Source: AP-15 sp963775875
Lineage (GTDB): Bacteria > Pseudomonadota > Alphaproteobacteria > ATCC43930 > CGMCC-115725
NCBI GenBank assembly: GCA_963775875.1
Contig: CAVZKP010000028.1
Span: forward strand, 1-64,000
Direction of reading: 5' to 3'
Length of the DNA: 64,000 nucleotides
Below, one piece after another: positions 22,860 to 31,625 of the stretch. Positions within the stretch are counted from its first letter, which is position 1. Every line of letters starts with the position of its first letter. The position numbers and the translations under genes are program-made. Under the pieces are notes generated by a model. The model was given only the letters and a program-made list of their open reading frames with translations. It was not told the origin of the DNA and made no database searches.

Positions 22860-24044
22860 ATGAAGTCTAATTCCCCCGCCTCGCGCAGCGGCCGGCATTT
22901 CCTGCAGATCCCTGGCCCGACCAATGTGCCGGATCGCGTGCTGCAGGCGATCGCGATGCCGGTTATCGACCATCGCGGGCCGGACTTTGCCGAGCTGGGC
23001 AAGGAAATCGTCGCCGGCATGAAGCGGGTGTTTCAGACCAGCGAGACCGTGATCGTCTACCCGTCCTCGGGGACCGGGGCGTGGGAGGCGGCGCTGTCGA
23101 ACACCCTGTCGCCGGGCGACCGGGTGCTGATGTTCGAGACCGGCCAGTTCGCGACCTTGTGGCGGGTGATGGCCGGGCGGCTCGGGCTCGATGTCGAATT
23201 CGTGCCGGGCGACTGGCGGCACGGGGTCGATCCGGCATTGGTCGAGGAAAGGCTGGTTGCCGACCGGGCGCACCTGGTCAAGGCGCTTTGCGTCGTTCAC
23301 AACGAGACTTCGACCGGGGTTGCGAGCCGCATCGCCGAAATCCGCGCCGCGATCGATCGCGCCCGTCACCCGGCATTGTTCATGGTCGACACCATCTCGT
23401 CATTAGCCTCGACCGATTATCGCCATGACGAATGGCGGGTCGACGTCACGGTCGCCGGTTCGCAGAAGGGGCTGATGCTGCCGCCCGGGCTCGGCTTCAA
23501 CGCGGTGTCGAAAAAGGCGCTGGCCGCCGCCGAGACGGCGAAATTGCCGCGCTCCTATTGGGACTGGCAGGCGATGCGCGAGGTCGCGCAGACCGGGTTT
23601 TTTCCCTATACGCCGGCGACCAATTTGCTGTTCGGGCTGCGCGAATCGTTGCACATGCTGCTCGAAGAAGAGGGTCTGCCGGCCGTCTTCCGCCGCCATG
23701 CCCGCCACGCCGAGGCGACCCGCCGCGCCGTCGCCGGCTGGGGTCTCGAAGTGCTGTGCGCCGATCCGCGCGAGCATTCGAGTTCGCTGACCGCGGTGCT
23801 GGTTCCCGATGGGTTCGACGCCGACCGGCTGCGCGAGATCATCCTCGATAGCTTCGACATGTCGCTCGGCACCGGTCTCGGTCGATTGAAGGGCAAGATC
23901 TTCCGCATCGGCCATCTCGGCTGGTTCAACGATCTGATGCTGTGCGGCACCTTGAGCGGGGTCGAGATGGGGCTGCACCGGGCCGGCATCCCCCACCACC
24001 CGGGCGGCGTCGCCGCGGCCCTCGAGTTTCTGGCCGCGCCTTAG
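22860..24044 (+). CDS. Serine-glyoxylate/alanine-glyoxylate-type aminotransferase
   Basis: Class V PLP aminotransferase, 394 residues. Family features are PGPTNVPDRVL near the N-terminus, HRGPDF, SSGTGAWEAALSN, VHNETSTG, MVDTISSLAS and the PLP lysine Lys203 in AGSQKGLMLPPGL. The pattern of the substrate loop and the WDW-type segment (SYWDWQAM) fits serine-glyoxylate aminotransferase (SgaA) of the serine cycle or photorespiration-like glyoxylate recycling; alanine-glyoxylate or purine-catabolic ureidoglycine activity is possible. The start is ATG 22860. No serine-cycle partner is visible nearby; the next gene, 23 bases on, is an FAH-family hydratase. Confidence 0.85.
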   Translation: MKSNSPASRSGRHFLQIPGPTNVPDRVLQAIAMPVIDHRGPDFAELGKEIVAGMKRVFQTSETVIVYPSSGTGAWEAALSNTLSPGDRVLMFETGQFATLWRVMAGRLGLDVEFVPGDWRHGVDPALVEERLVADRAHLVKALCVVHNETSTGVASRIAEIRAAIDRARHPALFMVDTISSLASTDYRHDEWRVDVTVAGSQKGLMLPPGLGFNAVSKKALAAAETAKLPRSYWDWQAMREVAQTGFFPYTPATNLLFGLRESLHMLLEEEGLPAVFRRHARHAEATRRAVAGWGLEVLCADPREHSSSLTAVLVPDGFDADRLREIILDSFDMSLGTGLGRLKGKIFRIGHLGWFNDLMLCGTLSGVEMGLHRAGIPHHPGGVAAALEFLAAP

Positions 24045-24066
24045 TTGCGCTGAGGGAGGACGATCG

Positions 24067-24823
24067 ATGCTTGCCGAACAATGCCGAAGAAGCAGCGCGG
24101 CTGTTGGCTGCGGCGCGCGGCGGGGAGCCGGTGGCCGAACTACCGGCGGAATGCCGGCCGCAATCGGATGCCGACGCCTATCAGATCCAGGACGCCGTCA
24201 CCCGCCGGCTCGGCGAAACCATCGGCGGCTGGAAAATCGGCGTCGCCTCGCCGGCGACCGCGGCGTTCTGTGCGCCGATCTTTGCCCGGATGATCCGGCC
24301 GAGCCCGGCTTCCTACGCCGCCCACGAACTGCGGCTGATCGGCATCGAGGGCGAAATCGCGTTTCGCCTCGGCCATGATCTGCCGGCGCGGCCGGCGCCC
24401 TATGAGCGCGCCGAGGTCATCGCCGGCGCCAGCCTGCACCCGGCCATCGAGGTTGTCGATTCGCGCTACGCCGATTTCCCGTCGCGCGGCCGGCCCTCGA
24501 TCCTCGCCGACAATTTTTCGAATGGCGGGCTGGTCTGGGGATTGGCGGTGCCGGGATGGGAGGCGCTCGACCTCTCGCGCACGCAAATGACGCTGACCGA
24601 GGACGGCAAGCCCTTCGCCGACAGCAGCATGGGGGCCGCCCGCGACCCGGTGGCCGCGCTCGTCGAATTCGCCAATCTGATGCGCAGCCGCGGCGGCGCC
24701 AAGGCCGGCGCCTTCGTCACCACGGGCTCGTGGACCGGCATGGTCTTCACCCGGCAGGGCACCCGGATCGCCGCCGATTTCGGCCCGCTCGGCCGCGTCG
24801 AAATCGCCTTCCCCGCCGCCTGA
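24067..24823 (+). CDS. 2-keto-4-pentenoate hydratase / fumarylacetoacetate hydrolase-family protein
   Basis: About 251 residues, the usual size of the MhpD/hydratase subgroup that adds water to 2-hydroxypenta-2,4-dienoate-type products or decarboxylates oxalocrotonate. Visible motifs are DAYQIQDAV, GWKIG, EGEIAFRLG (the metal-binding acidic triad begins here), HPAIEVVDSRY, ADNFSNGGLVWG and FVTTGSWTGM. GGAGG lies eight bases before ATG 24067, but the main frame is entered only if one base is removed near 24080 (MLAE then NAEEAARLL); otherwise TTG 24071 starts it. Length to the stop is 3n+1, matching the pattern of insertion errors in this window. It is co-directional with the aminotransferase upstream. 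Confidence 0.8.
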
Positions 24824-24889
24824 GCCGCCAGGACTCCGGACATCGCCGTTGGCTCCCGCTGCGCGGTCTGGTCCCGGAATTGCCGCGAG

Positions 24890-25807
24890 TTACTCGAAAA
24901 ATTCTTCGTCGATTTTCTTGATTTCAAGTGTCTGCTCGGTGCGACATCCAACGCTATACCGGATCATCAGCATGGCAAGCTGCTCTCCGTCTATTAGCAC
25001 GATCCGTTTGCTTAGAAATTCCGCTGTTTCTCGTGCGGATGCTGAAAAACTCGACGTTGTTACAAACAGCCCTTTGGTCGCCTTATGACGATCCAAGCTG
25101 CCGAAAAAATCGCGGATCGCGCCGCTTCCAATATTGTTCCCATTTGCGTACCGCTTTGCCTGTATGTATACGCGGTCCAAGCCGAGAGCATCTTGGTCAA
25201 TCACGCCATCGACGCCGTCGTCACCACTGCGGCCGAGCGCGCGTCCGGCATTAGCCGTTGACCCCCCGTAACCCATAGCCAATAAAAGCTTGACCATCAG
25301 CCGCTCAAAAAATTCCGGGCGCGCTTTGCAGATTCGGTCCAAAAGTTCCTGCGCGAGTGCCGTTTCAATCTGGCGATGTGCGTCTCCCATTAGCTCGTCC
25401 GGGGTCTGCGCCCGATTCCCCGGGACCGCAGAAGCAATTTGGGTCCTTTGTTCGGCTTCCCCTGACGACCTTTCCCTGAACTCGCGAAATTCCGAAAATT
25501 GCGCTAGCAAATTGTTGTCGATGCGAGCGGGCTGCGATCGAAGAACGTCCTTTCCACGATCTGTGATCTTAAAATGCCCACGGCGGGTTATCTCGATCAG
25601 ATGTGCCTTACTAAGATAAGTCTTTGCCCAATGAACGCGGTTACTGAAAAGTGTTTGCTTACCGGAGGGCAATAGCTCGCTACGTTCTTCTGGACTGAGA
25701 TTGGCCTCGTCCGCGAGCTGAGTGACGGCATCTCCAATGCGTATCTCGCCTTTGGAGGAAGCTGCAAGCACGGGGAGCATTAATGACTGATAATCCGGGA
25801 TTGCCAT
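24890..25807 (-). CDS. mrr: Mrr-type restriction endonuclease
   Basis: A 305-residue homologue of the type IV restriction enzyme Mrr, which cuts DNA with foreign methylation. Residues 1-90 are the winged-helix Mrr N-terminal domain (MAIPDYQSLMLPVL, GHFKITDRGKDVL). Residues about 160-290 are the PD-(D/E)XK nuclease, with Asp200 (GDDGVDG) and Gln216/Lys218 (VYIQAKRY). GC content is clearly lower than in the neighbours, and the gene stands alone between two metabolic genes, as expected for a horizontally acquired defence gene. ATG 25807 is the first codon of the domain. No methyltransferase partner is present, in line with type IV systems. Confidence 0.92.
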   Translation of the reverse strand: MAIPDYQSLMLPVLAASSKGEIRIGDAVTQLADEANLSPEERSELLPSGKQTLFSNRVHWAKTYLSKAHLIEITRRGHFKITDRGKDVLRSQPARIDNNLLAQFSEFREFRERSSGEAEQRTQIASAVPGNRAQTPDELMGDAHRQIETALAQELLDRICKARPEFFERLMVKLLLAMGYGGSTANAGRALGRSGDDGVDGVIDQDALGLDRVYIQAKRYANGNNIGSGAIRDFFGSLDRHKATKGLFVTTSSFSASARETAEFLSKRIVLIDGEQLAMLMIRYSVGCRTEQTLEIKKIDEEFFE

Positions 25808-25845
25808 AGATGTGCGATATCCCCCTTCGGTTCGTAGCGCCAGGC

Positions 25846-27156
25846 TTAGCTCGGTTTTCCTTCGAGATTTCCTAGGTCGGGATTGGGCGCGGAAACTGCG
25901 CGACGGCCGATGTCGCGGCGGCAAAAGCCTTCGGGCCAGCGGATCTGGTCGATCGCGGCGTAGGCGCGGTCGCGGGCTTGGGTCAGGTCGCTGCCCAATG
26001 CGGTGACGCCGAGGACGCGGCCGCCATCGGCGAGGAGGCGATTGCCTTCGCGGCGGGTGGCGGCGTGGAAGATCTTGGTTGCGGGGTCGGCGCCGGCGAT
26101 GTCGAGGCCGCCGATCTCGCTGCCGCGCAGGGGCTCCTCCGGATAGCCCTGCGCCGCCATCACTACGCACAGCGCCGCATCGGCATGCCAGCGCAGATCG
26201 ACCTGGCGCAAGATCCCGTCATGCGCCGCGATCAGCGCCGGCAGCGGGTCGCTGATCAGCCGCATCATCAGCACCTGCGCCTCGGGGTCGCCAAAGCGGA
26301 CATTGTATTCGAGCAGCATCGGCCCTTTTTCGGTCAGCATCAGCCCGGCATAGAGGATGCCCTTGAACACCCGCCCCTGGTCCCGCATCGCTGCGATCGT
26401 GGGCATGATGATGGTGTCCATGACCTGGGCTTCGCGCGCCGGGGTCAGGGCGGGGGCCGGGGAAAAGGCGCCCATGCCGCCGGTGTTCGGCCCGGTGTCG
26501 CCGTCGCCCAGCCGCTTGTGGTCCTGTGCCGTGGCGAGGGGCAGGGCGTCCGTACCGTCGGTGAGCGCGAAAAAGCTCGCTTCCTCGCCTTCGAGAAAAT
26601 CCTCGACGACGATCTCCATCCCGGCGGCGCTGAAGCGGCGCTCGACCAGGGCGGCGTCGACGGCGCGAAAGGCGGTGTCGAGATCCATCGCGACCGTGAC
26701 GCCCTTGCCGGCAGCGAGACCGTCGGCCTTGACGACGATCGGTGCGCCACGCCCGGCGATATAGGCCTTGGCCGCCGCCGGATCGCGAAAACAGCGGTAG
26801 GGCGCGGTCGGAACCCCGGCCCGGGCGCATAAATCCTTGGCGAAGGATTTCGAGGTTTCGAGCGCCGCGGCTGCGGCGCTCGGGCCAAAGGCGGCAATGC
26901 CCTCGGCTTCGAGCGCGTCGGCGAGCCCGATGCCGAGCGGCGCCTCCGGCCCGACCACGACGAAATCGACCCGTTCGCGCCGGCAGAAGCCGACCAGTGC
27001 CGCGATGTCGGTCGCGCGGATCGGCACGCATTCGGCCTCCTCGGCAATCCCGGCATTGCCCGGCGCACAGTAGAGCCGGTCGACCAGCGGCGAGGCGCCA
27101 ATCGCCCAGGCGAGCGCGTGCTCGCGTCCGCCCGAACCTACGACCAGCACCCGCAT
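25846..27156 (-). CDS. purD: Phosphoribosylamine-glycine ligase
   Basis: Second step of purine synthesis: joins glycine to phosphoribosylamine with ATP. The product of 436 residues has the N-terminal motif VLVVGSGGREHALAWAI, the ATP-grasp segment VVKADGLAAGKGVTVA, the family signature RLGDGDTGPNTGGMGAFSP and FGDPEAQVLMMRL. I start at ATG 27156 (MRVLVV); an upstream in-frame ATG would add five residues. It is divergent from xseA with only 34 bases between the two starts, so the promoters overlap. Confidence 0.96.
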   Translation of the reverse strand: MRVLVVGSGGREHALAWAIGASPLVDRLYCAPGNAGIAEEAECVPIRATDIAALVGFCRRERVDFVVVGPEAPLGIGLADALEAEGIAAFGPSAAAAALETSKSFAKDLCARAGVPTAPYRCFRDPAAAKAYIAGRGAPIVVKADGLAAGKGVTVAMDLDTAFRAVDAALVERRFSAAGMEIVVEDFLEGEEASFFALTDGTDALPLATAQDHKRLGDGDTGPNTGGMGAFSPAPALTPAREAQVMDTIIMPTIAAMRDQGRVFKGILYAGLMLTEKGPMLLEYNVRFGDPEAQVLMMRLISDPLPALIAAHDGILRQVDLRWHADAALCVVMAAQGYPEEPLRGSEIGGLDIAGADPATKIFHAATRREGNRLLADGGRVLGVTALGSDLTQARDRAYAAIDQIRWPEGFCRRDIGRRAVSAPNPDLGNLEGKPS

Positions 27157-27190
27157 CGCCCTTGCTCCCATGCTCGGCTATCATGTGGGG

Positions 27191-28615
27191 ATGGACGATC
27201 TGCTGGTCGCGGCCCCGCCCCGCACAAATCTGACCGAATATACCGTCTCGGAACTGTCGCTGGCACTGAAGCGCGCGATCGAGGATGGTTTCGGCTTCGT
27301 CCGGGTGCGCGGCGAAGTTTCCGGCTTCAAGCGCCACGGCTCGGGGCATTGCTATCTCGCCCTCAAAGATGCCGATTCGGTGCTCGACGCGGTGTGCTGG
27401 CGAGCCACGGCAATGCGGCTCGCGGTCAAGCCCGAGGACGGGATGGAGGTGGTGTGCACCGGGCGGCTGACCACCTTTCCCGGCCGCTCGAAATATCAGC
27501 TCGTCATCGACACGATCGAGCTGGCGGGGGTCGGCGCGCTGCTCAAGCTGCTCGAAGAGCGGCGCCGGCGGCTGGCCGCCGAGGGGCTATTCGCGGCCGA
27601 GCACAAAAAGCCCCTGCCATATCTGCCCGGTGTGATCGGGGTGGTGACCTCGCCGACCGGGGCGGTGATTCGCGACATCCTGCACCGTCTCGCCGACCGC
27701 TTTCCGCGCCGGGTGCTGATCTGGCCGGTGGCGGTGCAGGGCGAAGGGGCGGCGGCTCAGGTGGCGGCGGCGATCGACGGCTTCAACCGCCTGCCCTCGG
27801 GCAATGTGCCGCGGCCCGACCTGATCATCGTCGCCCGCGGCGGCGGCAGCCTCGAAGATCTGATGGCGTTCAACGAGGAGATCGTGGTGCGCGCCGCTGC
27901 GGCGTCGCTGATCCCGCTGATCTCGGCGGTCGGACACGAGACCGACACGACCCTGATCGACCATGCCAGCGACCGCCGCGCGCCGACCCCGACCGCCGCG
28001 GCCGAGATGGCGGTCCCGGTGCGGCTCGATCTGATCGCCGAACTCGCCGGCAAAGCCTCGCGGCTGTCGGGCGGTCTCGCCCGGCTCCTCGCCGAGCGCC
28101 GGCTGCATCTGGCCGGGCTAGCGCGCGGGCTGCCGTCGCCGCAGGACCTGATCGGCAATGCGGCGCAGCGCCTCGACGACCGCGCCGAGCGGTTGCGCCT
28201 CGCCGCCGAACGCCATCTGCGCGCGGCGCGGCACCGCCTCGACCTGGCCGCGGTGCGGCTACGGCCGGAGATGCTGGCGGCCGATCTCGCCCGCGCCGAC
28301 GCCCGCCTGATCGAGACCGAGACCCGGCTGCGCGCGGCGATGGCGCGGTCGATCGCGGCCAGGCACGATGCGCTCGACAATTTCGCCGGCCGGCTCGCGA
28401 CCCATTCGGAACGGCATGAGAGCCTGTTGGCGCGCGGCTATGTCGTGGTTCGTGACGGCGACGCCCGGGTCGTCACCGAGGCCGCCTCGGTCCGGCCAGG
28501 CGCGGCGCTCGATCTCGAATTCTACGACGGCAAAGTGGGCGCCATTGCCGGCCGCACTCCGCGGCGGCCGATCCGCCGCGCGCCGCCCCGCCCCGAGCAG
28601 GGAAGCCTGTTCTAG
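27191..28615 (+). CDS. xseA: Exodeoxyribonuclease VII large subunit
   Basis: Nuclease subunit of Exo VII, which degrades single-stranded DNA from both ends. The 474-residue product has the OB-fold N-terminus (VSELSLALKRAIEDGFGFVRVRGE, CYLALKDADSVLDAVCW), the catalytic domain (GVIGVVTSPTGAVIRDIL, ARGGGSLEDLMAFNEE, SAVGHETDTTLIDH) and a long coiled-coil. GTGGGG just before ATG 27191 decides the start; ATG 27170 is possible. The TAG overlaps the GTG of the next gene. The xseB partner is not in the window. Confidence 0.95.
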   Translation: MDDLLVAAPPRTNLTEYTVSELSLALKRAIEDGFGFVRVRGEVSGFKRHGSGHCYLALKDADSVLDAVCWRATAMRLAVKPEDGMEVVCTGRLTTFPGRSKYQLVIDTIELAGVGALLKLLEERRRRLAAEGLFAAEHKKPLPYLPGVIGVVTSPTGAVIRDILHRLADRFPRRVLIWPVAVQGEGAAAQVAAAIDGFNRLPSGNVPRPDLIIVARGGGSLEDLMAFNEEIVVRAAAASLIPLISAVGHETDTTLIDHASDRRAPTPTAAAEMAVPVRLDLIAELAGKASRLSGGLARLLAERRLHLAGLARGLPSPQDLIGNAAQRLDDRAERLRLAAERHLRAARHRLDLAAVRLRPEMLAADLARADARLIETETRLRAAMARSIAARHDALDNFAGRLATHSERHESLLARGYVVVRDGDARVVTEAASVRPGAALDLEFYDGKVGAIAGRTPRRPIRRAPPRPEQGSLF

Positions 28616-30174
28616 TGGGGCTTGTCGGCGAGCCGCCGGTCGATGACCAGCGCGAGACGATCGCCTTTCTCGGCCGGCCGTCCTCCTATGGGGCGGGGAT
28701 CGAGCGGGTCGAACTCATCGAGACCCATGTTTCCCTGGTTTTTCTCGCGGGAGAGTGGGCCTACAAGCTGAAGCGCGCCGTAAAGCTCCCCTATCTCGAC
28801 TTTTCGACCGCCGAGTTGCGGCGTGTGGCCTGTGCGGCCGAGCTGGCGCTGAACCGGCGGACGGCGCCGGCGCTCTATGTGAACCTCCGCCCTCTAGGCC
28901 GCGACCCGGCGGGAGCCGTGGGCTTTTCGGACCGGGAGCCGGCCATCGACTGGGTTGTCACGATGCGCCGCTTCGACCAGGCGCTGCTGTTCGATGCGCT
29001 CGCCAAGACCGGCGGCCTCGGCCCGCGGGTCATGGACGCGCTCGCCGATCACATCGCCGCCTTTCATGACGCGGCCGAGCCGCGCCCCGAGCAGGGCGGG
29101 GCGATGGCGATGACCGAAATCGCCGTGACCAACCACCAGGTCCTCGCCGCCCTGCAGGGGGCCGGTTTCGCCGCCGAGCAGGTCGAGGCCATCCTCGAAA
29201 AATGGCGCGCGGCGTTGACCCTCGCCGGCGGGCTGCTCGAAGCGCGCCGCTCGGCCGGCAAGGTGCGGCGCTGTCACGGCGATCTGCATCTGCGCAATAT
29301 CTGCCTGCTCGATGGCCAGCCGACCCTGTTCGACTGCCTCGAATTCTCCGACGCTCTGGCCAGCATCGATGTTCTCTACGATCTCGCCTTTCTGCTGATG
29401 GACCTCGAACATCGCGGGCTCGGGCAGCTCGCCAACCGGGTGCTGAACCGCTATCTCGACCGCACCGGCGAGGATGGCGGGCTGGCGGCGATGCCGCTGT
29501 TTATGTCATTGCGCGCCGGCATCCGGTCGCATGTCGCCGCAACGACGGCGGCGCGGACCGCGGCTTTGCAGGAGGCGGCGCAAACCGTCGCCGAGGCGCG
29601 CCGCTATCTCGATCTGGCATGTCGCCTGCTGGAGCCGCAACCGGTCCGGCTGGTTGCGATCGGCGGCTTGAGCGGCAGCGGCAAATCGACCCTCGCCGCC
29701 GGCCTGGCCCCCGAACTCGGCATGCGGCCCGGCGCCCGTGTGCTGCGCAGCGACGTGATCCGCAAGCTGCTGCTCGGCGCGGCGCCCGAAGCCAAACTGC
29801 CGGCCGACGCCTATACGCCCAAGGTCACTCGCCGGGTCTACGACGCCTTGCGCGAGAAAGCCGCGACCGCACTCGCCGCCGGGTATTCGGCGGTCATCGA
29901 TGCGGTGTCCCTGACCCCGGCGCAGCGCCGCTCGTTTGCCGGGATCGCCGCCAAAGCCGGCGTGCCCTTCCTCGGCCTGTGGCTCGAAGCCGGGTCGGAG
30001 GCGATGGCCGAGCGCATCCGCAACCGCCGCGGCGATGCGTCCGACGCCACCCCGGAGATTCTGGCGGAGCAATTGCGCCGCGACCCTGGACCGATCGAGT
30101 GGGTCCGCATCGGGGCCGGCGCCAGCCCCGAACAGTGCCTCGCCGCGGCGCGCCACGCTCTCGCCCTCGGCTGA
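28615..30174 (+). CDS. Aminoglycoside phosphotransferase-like / P-loop kinase fusion protein
   Basis: A 519-residue two-domain protein known in many proteobacteria (COG2187 plus COG0645). Residues about 40-330 resemble the aminoglycoside phosphotransferase/choline kinase fold, with the catalytic loop CHGDLHLRNI and the metal site FDCLEFSD. Residues about 345-515 form a P-loop kinase, with Walker A GLSGSGKST and RSDVIRK as in zeta-toxin or shikimate-kinase relatives. The substrate is unknown and an antibiotic role should not be assumed. The GTG start overlaps the xseA stop by one base, so the two are translationally coupled. Confidence 0.88.
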   Translation: MGLVGEPPVDDQRETIAFLGRPSSYGAGIERVELIETHVSLVFLAGEWAYKLKRAVKLPYLDFSTAELRRVACAAELALNRRTAPALYVNLRPLGRDPAGAVGFSDREPAIDWVVTMRRFDQALLFDALAKTGGLGPRVMDALADHIAAFHDAAEPRPEQGGAMAMTEIAVTNHQVLAALQGAGFAAEQVEAILEKWRAALTLAGGLLEARRSAGKVRRCHGDLHLRNICLLDGQPTLFDCLEFSDALASIDVLYDLAFLLMDLEHRGLGQLANRVLNRYLDRTGEDGGLAAMPLFMSLRAGIRSHVAATTAARTAALQEAAQTVAEARRYLDLACRLLEPQPVRLVAIGGLSGSGKSTLAAGLAPELGMRPGARVLRSDVIRKLLLGAAPEAKLPADAYTPKVTRRVYDALREKAATALAAGYSAVIDAVSLTPAQRRSFAGIAAKAGVPFLGLWLEAGSEAMAERIRNRRGDASDATPEILAEQLRRDPGPIEWVRIGAGASPEQCLAAARHALALG

Positions 30175-30183
30175 GCCGGCGAG

Positions 30184-31101
30184 TTACTCCATCGGCAGGC
30201 CCGGATGGACGGAGCGGCTGTCGAGCGGAGTGAATTGCGGCGCCAGTGCCGGGATCGCGATTTCGGCCAGGGTCTCCGGGGTCCAGCCGCCCTGGCGGTG
30301 CACCGTCCGAACCGGCCGCATATGGCCATAGAGCGACAATTCGCCGGCGCGCTGGTGAAACACCTGACCGTTGACTTGGGCGGCCTGCTCGGAGGCGAGA
30401 AAAACGCAGAGCGGGGCGATTGCATCGGCCCGGCTGCGGCGCAGCCGCTCCTCGCGCAGGGCGGCGGCCTGCGGGTCCTTCGGCGTCGGCACCGAGCGGG
30501 TCATCCGGGTGTCGGCCGACGGGCAGATGACGTTGACCGTGATCCCCCGCGACGCGTTTTCCATCGCGACGATGCGCGCCAAGGCGACGATGCCGAGCTT
30601 GGCCGCACCGTAATTGCACTGCCCGACATTGCCGAGCAGCCCCGAAGTCGACGACACCATGATCATCCGCCCGTAATTCTGCTCGCGGAACAGGTTTATC
30701 GCGGCCCGGTTGATGTTGAAATGGCCGTTCAGATGGACATCGATGACCGCCTGCCAGTCCTCCGGGAACATGTTGTGGAACATCTTGTCGCGCAGGATCC
30801 CGGCGGCGTCGAATACGATGTGCAGCCCGCCAAAGGTGTCGCGCGCCTGCTGGACCATCGCCAGGCAATCGTCGAACTTGGCGACGGAGCCGTAATTGGC
30901 CGTGGCCTCACCGCCCGCCGCCTTGATCTGGTCGACAATCTCCTGTGCCGGCGTCCGGTCGGAACCCTCGCCGCTGCCGCTGGTGCCGGGGTCGTTGACC
31001 ACGACCTTCGCCCCATGCTCCGCCATCAGCTTGGCGACCTCGGCCCCGACCCCGCGACCCGCGCCGGCGCAAATCGCCACCCGTCCCTCGAGCATGCCCA
31101 T
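30184..31101 (-). CDS. Short-chain dehydrogenase/reductase
   Basis: A 305-residue SDR. The cofactor motif is AGAGRGVGAEVA (residues 12-23), the catalytic residues are Ser150/151, Tyr164 and Lys168 (YGAAK), and DAAG stands at 98-101. Length and the VNDPGTSGSGEGSD insertion resemble the 3-hydroxyacyl-CoA dehydrogenase-like SDRs of the multifunctional-enzyme type used in steroid or fatty-acid beta-oxidation. In that type, Asp37 would point to NAD. The substrate is not readable. It is convergent with the kinase fusion gene, whose stop lies 10 bases away. Confidence 0.88.
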   Translation of the reverse strand: MGMLEGRVAICAGAGRGVGAEVAKLMAEHGAKVVVNDPGTSGSGEGSDRTPAQEIVDQIKAAGGEATANYGSVAKFDDCLAMVQQARDTFGGLHIVFDAAGILRDKMFHNMFPEDWQAVIDVHLNGHFNINRAAINLFREQNYGRMIMVSSTSGLLGNVGQCNYGAAKLGIVALARIVAMENASRGITVNVICPSADTRMTRSVPTPKDPQAAALREERLRRSRADAIAPLCVFLASEQAAQVNGQVFHQRAGELSLYGHMRPVRTVHRQGGWTPETLAEIAIPALAPQFTPLDSRSVHPGLPME

Positions 31102-31213
31102 CCCTCGACCCCTTCGGTTCTTGTCTCGTCGCGCGGGTTGTCGGGGGGTATGCCGGTTTTGTCAATCCGTGCCGCCCGCGCTTTGATGATTGGCCTTTGA
31201 TGGAGGCGCGATA

Positions 31214-31603
31214 ATGAGGTTTGCAACCCGGCGGATTGCCGCCGCACCCGATGCGATCGCTCCCGACGGCTCCGAGGTGCGGGTGCTGTGCAGCCTTTCC
31301 CGCGGCGGCCTCGCCGTTTTTTCACTATCGCCCAAGGCCGTGTCGAAGGCGGTCGCTCATCGCACCGTCGACGAGGTCTGGTACGTCGTCTCCGGCTACG
31401 GGCGGATGTGGCGCAGGCTCGCGGAGACGGAAGAGACGGTCGAGATCGGCCCAGGCGTATCGCTCAGCCTGCCGGTGGGCACCCATTTCCAGTTCCGCTG
31501 CGACGGCCCGGAGCCGCTGACCGTGCTCGGCGCGACGATGCCGCCCTGGCCCGGCCCGGACGAAGCCTACGCGGTCGAAGGCATCTGGGAGGTTCCGCCC
31601 TGA
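31214..31603 (+). CDS. Cupin-domain protein
   Basis: A 129-residue single-domain cupin. The two cupin blocks are visible: AHRTVDEVWYVVSGYGRMWRR (motif 1, with His and Glu as metal ligands) and LPVGTHFQFRCDGPEPLTVLG (motif 2, with His). The active role could be sugar or small-molecule binding, or a dioxygenase; nothing more specific can be said. ATG 31214 has TGGAGG at a good distance. It is divergent from the SDR gene and convergent with ribA. Confidence 0.85.
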   Translation: MRFATRRIAAAPDAIAPDGSEVRVLCSLSRGGLAVFSLSPKAVSKAVAHRTVDEVWYVVSGYGRMWRRLAETEETVEIGPGVSLSLPVGTHFQFRCDGPEPLTVLGATMPPWPGPDEAYAVEGIWEVPP

Positions 31604-31625
31604 CTGGAGGGCCGGCTCCTTCCCC

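Noticed and set aside
28615..30174. Antibiotic resistance gene (aminoglycoside phosphotransferase)
   Set aside because: The fold is shared but the two-domain form is a common housekeeping-type family without known resistance activity.
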